Source: Ramicandelaber brevisporus (taxonomy: Eukaryota; Kickxellomycota; Ramicandelaberales; Ramicandelaberaceae). Taken from it: a stretch of DNA of 29,779 nt. Shown here piece by piece: positions 26,904-29,779 of the stretch. The stretch's first letter is position 1. Each line of letters starts with the position of its first letter. Below the pieces are notes generated by a model that was not told where the DNA came from, did not search any database, and was given only the letters and a program-made list of their open reading frames with translations. The DNA is taken from NCBI GenBank assembly GCA_025201865.1, contig MU602962.1, forward strand, positions 1 to 29,779, given 5' to 3'. The position numbers and the translations under genes were made by a program.

Positions 26904-28106
26904 TTAAACACGCTTAGTGACTTCCTCAAAGATGAGCATCTTGAGCTGCTCACGAGTCAGCTGTTCCTTGGTTCTATCAAAGTTAAAGAATCCATCTGGA
27001 AGTGGTGGTGCAACTGGCTCATCCTCAGGATCATGATATGGCTCCAGGTATGGATGCTTGAGCGCCTCTTCAACAGTGATGCGACGAACTGGGTTAAACG
27101 TGAGCAACTTCTCCAGCATGTCAATAGCCAGTGGATTGGCCTGAGGTAACAAGCGAGAGAATGGAACACGCTTCTTTAGAGGCAAATTGCGGATATACTC
27201 GCGAGCACGTCTGCTCTTGATTCCATAGAAATCCTCCATTGTGGGAGTACCCAATACATCCAAGATGAGAGTAAGCTGGTCGTGGTAATCACGGCCGGGG
27301 AACAGTGGACGGCCGCTGATCATTTCAGCCAAAATGCAGCCAACGCTCCAAATATCGATAGCCTTCGTATATTCCTTGAAGGTCAGCATAATTTCAGGAG
27401 CTCTGTACCATCTAGTGGCCACGTACTCTGTCATGAATCCACGCGTGTTGTCATCGTTAACGCATGCTGAGCGAGCCAGTCCAAAGTCACAAATCTTCAA
27501 GTCACAGTTTGCATTCAACAGCAAATTAGACGGCTTCAAATCACGATGCAAAACGTCAGCTGAATGCATGTATTTGAGCGCACGCAACATCTGATATACA
27601 AAGTACTGGCAATGATCATCGCTCAGCGGCTGGGTACGAATCACTCGATGCATATCAGTCTCCATCAACTCGATAACCAAGTAAACATCCTTAAACGCCT
27701 CAAACGACGGTGGACGAATAATGTCCAACACCGAAATGATATTCTCATGCTGGAAGAACTTGAGGAGCTTAATCTCACGCAGTGTACGCAGGCAAAACAT
27801 GGAATGATCAAATGGAGTAATGCGCTTAATGGCTACCTTTTGTCCAGTAGCCTTGTGGGTTGCTGAAACCACTGTTCCATACGCACCTTCTCCAATAATG
27901 CCAATAATGTCATATGCCTCTCCAACCTTGAATGACTGCAGTCTCTGTGCCAGCGTAGTAGCTCCATCACCCTGTCCAATTGGTGCTTGCTGTTGCTGTT
28001 GCTGTTGAGGCTGGGCTTGAGCCGGTTGCTGTTGAGCCACTGCAGCCGCTTGGGCTTGCTGCTGCTGATATTGCTGCTGCTGTTGTGGAGCTTGCTGAGG
28101 CAACAT
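26904..28106 (-). CDS. Fus3/Kss1-type MAP kinase with N-terminal polyQ extension
   Basis: This 400-residue serine/threonine kinase is of the ERK class, closest to fungal Fus3/Kss1-type kinases of the mating and filamentous-growth pathway. Residues 1-60 form a Gln/Ala-rich extension absent from those relatives. The kinase core has GEGAYG (72-77), catalytic Lys 94 (VAIKRI), [12 protein letters not shown] (His 187, Arg 188, Asp 189), DFG at 207-209 and the activation-loop TEY at 226-228 inside [20 protein letters not shown]. Substrate and docking features include [12 protein letters not shown] and the acidic common-docking stretch YHDPEDEP (357-364). Other family blocks are [17 protein letters not shown] and [23 protein letters not shown] and the MFCLRTLRE block separate it from Hog1-type (TGY) kinases. 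All catalytic residues are present, so it should be active after phosphorylation by a MAPKK. Confidence 0.95.
   Translation of the reverse strand: MLPQQAPQQQQQYQQQQAQAAAVAQQQPAQAQPQQQQQQQAPIGQGDGATTLAQRLQSFKVGEAYDIIGIIGEGAYGTVVSATHKATGQKVAIKRITPFDHSMFCLRTLREIKLLKFFQHENIISVLDIIRPPSFEAFKDVYLVIELMETDMHRVIRTQPLSDDHCQYFVYQMLRALKYMHSADVLHRDLKPSNLLLNANCDLKICDFGLARSACVNDDNTRGFMTEYVATRWYRAPEIMLTFKEYTKAIDIWSVGCILAEMISGRPLFPGRDYHDQLTLILDVLGTPTMEDFYGIKSRRAREYIRNLPLKKRVPFSRLLPQANPLAIDMLEKLLTFNPVRRITVEEALKHPYLEPYHDPEDEPVAPPLPDGFFNFDRTKEQLTREQLKMLIFEEVTKRV
27985..28105 (-). repeat. CAG/CAA codon repeats encoding the MAP kinase polyQ extension
   Basis: Runs of CAG and CAA codons with Ala and Pro codons (seen as CTG/TTG on the plus strand) encode the Gln-rich first 40 residues. 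The tract length is probably variable between strains. Confidence 0.85.
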
Positions 28107-28953
28107 CTGTCGAGTCTGCTTGACCGTTTTCAGAGTTCACAAAAAAAAGAGTAGCACCGATGAAGAAGCAAAGAGGAAGGATGAGGAGGCTGAGAGAAAG
28201 TGCACGCTGTCAAAATAACCCTCACGACGTGAACGAAAGGCAGATCGCGCTGGAAGAATGAAGGCGATAAATCAACAAAGAAAAAATGAGTAGTGTGCGT
28301 GAGCAATGGTTGTGGTGTTGGTGGTGCTACTGAATGGTGGTGGGGGAGGGGGCTGTGCTTGCGAACTAGGTGTAGTGTGGGAGGCAAAACAGTGCGGGCA
28401 AGGTCGGTTTCGTGGTAGTCAAACTGATGCTGTTACAGTCCGACAGCAACTGGCAAAAGAAGCAAATGAGAGCCAATCAAAAGAAAGGCAAAGAGCAAAA
28501 AGGAAATGGCTCACAAAGAACATCGTCCAAAAAGAAAACAAGAAAAGAAAAGAAGAAAAGAGACACAAAGAACGCCATGGTTCTTTGATTGAGCGATCGT
28601 CCGCCACTCCCCCAATTCGACACACTCATTCTTTGAGATGATTGCGTATAATGTTGGAAATGTTTGATGAACAGTTTAATGAGAGAGATTGTGTGCATAC
28701 AATGACGTAGTGTGAGGAGTACAAAGTGCAAGGAGGTGATTTATGCGTGGTTATTTGTTAGGTTTCTATCTGCAGTCGAAGAAAGCATGCAGCGAATATT
28801 GAGTGCTTGGAGAGAAAGGAGATGAATGGTTTAAAACAGCAACAGCAGCAGCAGCTCCAGCTCCAAGCAGTTCATTCGTGAGTAAGTCAACAACAACAAG
28901 CAACAACAACAAACAAACAACATTTTGCATCAACATCGACATCAAACAACACC
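28107..28953. other. divergent intergenic region: MAP kinase leader and Tyr-rich gene promoter
   Basis: About 850 bp. Read on the minus strand, 28140-28610 is markedly pyrimidine-rich and probably forms the leader and promoter of the MAP kinase. The last 120 bp before 28954 are A/C-rich with CAG and CAA repeats and probably form the leader of the Tyr-rich gene. I see no gene in between. Confidence 0.55.
28839..28953 (+). promoter_or_regulatory. CAA-rich 5' leader of the Tyr-rich gene
   Basis: The sequence before the ATG at 28954 is poor in G, with CAACAACAA and AAACAAACAA runs. It ends in ACACC-ATG-A, a good fungal start context. Unstructured CAA-type leaders are known to favour translation in other systems; applying this here is inference. 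Confidence 0.5.
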
Positions 28954-29418
28954 ATGAAGCTGCCACTGATTTCCGCTCTCATCGCCGTCGCTGCGTCCGC
29001 TGTTATCGGCCAGACCGCCACCACGCCAGACCTCGAGGCCGCCGGCCAACAGCTGCCAGGCATGCCGCAGATGCAGTCGTCCGGTCAGCAGTCTCCGATG
29101 GCTCCACAAGGTGCTGGTGGTCCCGGTGGTCCAGGTGGTCCGGGCGGTCCGGGCGGTGCACCAAATGGTCCTGCTGCTTCAGGTGGCGCTCCAGGTGGCA
29201 AGTCCGAGTCCGAGTATTTGATGTACTATCCAAGCTACAGCTACAACTACGGCTACCCAAGCTACTACTCTTACGGCAGCTACCCGTACTCGTATGGCAA
29301 CTACGGCAACTACGGCAACTATGGCTACTCCAGCTACTATCCGAGCTACTCCAGCTACTACCCAAGCTACTCGTATCCATACTACAACAACTACTACTCT
29401 GGCTACTGGCGCCGTTAA
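28954..29418 (+). CDS. secreted Gly-Pro/Tyr-rich repeat protein
   Basis: This 154-residue protein starts with a clear signal peptide (MKLPLISALIAVAASAVIG, cleavage near GQT). A Gln/Pro/Met-rich part (about 25-50) and a run of GGP triplets (about 54-68) follow. The last 65 residues (90-154) are dominated by Tyr: 28 of 65, in YYPSYS, GNYGNYGNYG and SYYPSYSSYY units, ending GYWRR. There is no catalytic motif and no Cys after the signal. Composition suggests an extracellular structural or adhesive protein, perhaps cross-linked through tyrosines; that is inference. I recognise no named family. Nucleotide changes between repeat units are mostly synonymous, so the repeat is kept at protein level. 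The start has a good context. Confidence 0.8.
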   Translation: MKLPLISALIAVAASAVIGQTATTPDLEAAGQQLPGMPQMQSSGQQSPMAPQGAGGPGGPGGPGGPGGAPNGPAASGGAPGGKSESEYLMYYPSYSYNYGYPSYYSYGSYPYSYGNYGNYGNYGYSSYYPSYSSYYPSYSYPYYNNYYSGYWRR

Positions 29419-29589
29419 TACCTTCTCTTCTCCTTGTCACCTTTCTAATCAACTAATGCCTCTTTTTCCTCACCACTTGTTTATTCCTTTTTAATCAATA
29501 TTCTTCTTTCCAACATCGCTTACGATGACGGGCTGGCGCAAAAGAGCAAACGAGAGTATTCAAAGGTTGAGTGTTTTTATGTGGGTGTT

Positions 29590-29595
29590 TTTATT
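29590..29595 (-). terminator. AATAAA poly(A) signal of the right-edge gene
   Basis: The minus-strand AATAAA lies about 65 bases beyond the stop at 29660, in proper orientation for the gene entering from the right edge. Confidence 0.4.
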
Positions 29596-29623
29596 ATACA
29601 AGTGACAAGTGGTGATATAGAGT

Positions 29624-29648
29624 GTGATGTGATGCGATGTGATGTGAC
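29624..29648. repeat. GTGAT/GATGT short tandem repeat
   Basis: A GTGAT-type pentanucleotide repeat with one interruption (GATGC) lies just beyond the stop of the right-edge gene, in its presumed 3' UTR. Confidence 0.7.
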
Positions 29649-29659
29649 AAGGGAGTTGT

Positions 29660-29779
29660 TTAGACAAGAGCGACGATTCCGGTAACCGACGCAGTGTTAG
29701 ACGCCATTGGAGTCGGGAACATGGTGTCAAAGTGCTCGTCGATTTTGGGGAGAGCTTGGTGACGAGTTGGTGAGGTTGG
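29660..29779 (-). CDS. C-terminal end of an unidentified gene entering from the right edge (partial)
   Basis: Reading leftward, the last 39 codons of an open frame end with TAA at 29660-29662. The residues include RHQALPKIDEHFDTMFPTPM and end VTGIVALV. Codon choice is similar to the neighbouring genes, and a poly(A) signal lies downstream. I do not recognise the family. The hydrophobic end could be the tail of a surface protein, but nothing more can be said from this fragment. Confidence 0.45.
   Translation of the reverse strand, partial: PTSPTRHQALPKIDEHFDTMFPTPMASNTASVTGIVALV

Noticed and set aside
10809-28106. A functional RNA-processing gene cluster (SMG9, Rrm4-like, CLF1)
   Set aside because: The genes lie on both strands, are interrupted by unrelated genes and show no shared regulatory sequence; coincidence explains the adjacency.
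28803-29456. 217-residue ORF overlapping the Tyr-rich gene in another frame
   Set aside because: It is out of frame with the signal-peptide protein, is rich in Arg/Leu from shifted repeats and lacks the good start context found at 28954.

Overview
The window is nuclear DNA from a fungus, probably an early-diverging one. This rests on a Fus3/Kss1-type MAP kinase, a tandem array of secreted PF04185 phosphoesterases, a Spt3 subunit of SAGA and a three-RRM protein with MLLE-like C-terminal domains of the Rrm4 type. It also encodes proteins usually discussed in animals: an SMG9-like nonsense-mediated-decay factor and a tomosyn with an R-SNARE-like tail, both absent from budding yeast in that form. 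Together these suggest a Mucoromycota/Zoopagomycota-grade lineage rather than Dikarya; that placement is inference. Nearly every large gene reads through as one uninterrupted ORF, so the genome looks intron-poor. Low-complexity codon repeats (CAG/CAA, GGC, AAC/AGC) are abundant.

Layout, left to right. Positions 1-114 may hold the start of a leftward gene running off the edge. An ABCC/MRP-type ABC exporter (853-5811, +) carries a fresh 189-bp in-frame tandem duplication in its second nucleotide-binding domain. Three secreted phosphoesterase paralogues follow, all on the minus strand (5881-6762, 7014-7925, 8519-9403). After a 1.4-kb gene-free stretch comes an SMG9-like gene (10809-14006, +), convergent with a tomosyn/Lgl gene (14409-17756, -). 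The tomosyn gene is divergent from an SPT3 gene (17852-19192, +) across only about 95 bp. An 855-bp pyrimidine-rich leader precedes the Rrm4-like gene (20048-22423, +). A small uncharacterised gene (22778-22990, +) with its own TATA box and poly(A) signal lies before the splicing factor CLF1/CRNKL1 (23074-25215, -). Two minus-strand zinc-finger ORFs (25624-26005 and 26081-26512) look like a split or decayed gene. A polyQ-headed MAP kinase follows (26904-28106, -), then a secreted tyrosine-rich protein (28954-29418, +) and the C-terminus of an unidentified leftward gene at the right edge (29660-29779).

The genes do not form a metabolic cluster. Four of them (SMG9, Rrm4-like, CLF1, SPT3) act on transcripts or transcription, and two (tomosyn, Rrm4-like) bear on endosome/exocytosis-driven polar growth, but chance adjacency is the simplest explanation. 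The most unusual items are the duplicated Walker-B/H-loop block of the ABC transporter, the Rrm4-like domain architecture, the repeated short basic motif in the SMG9 N-terminus, the R-SNARE tail of the fungal tomosyn, the small orphan gene and the secreted Tyr-rich protein.
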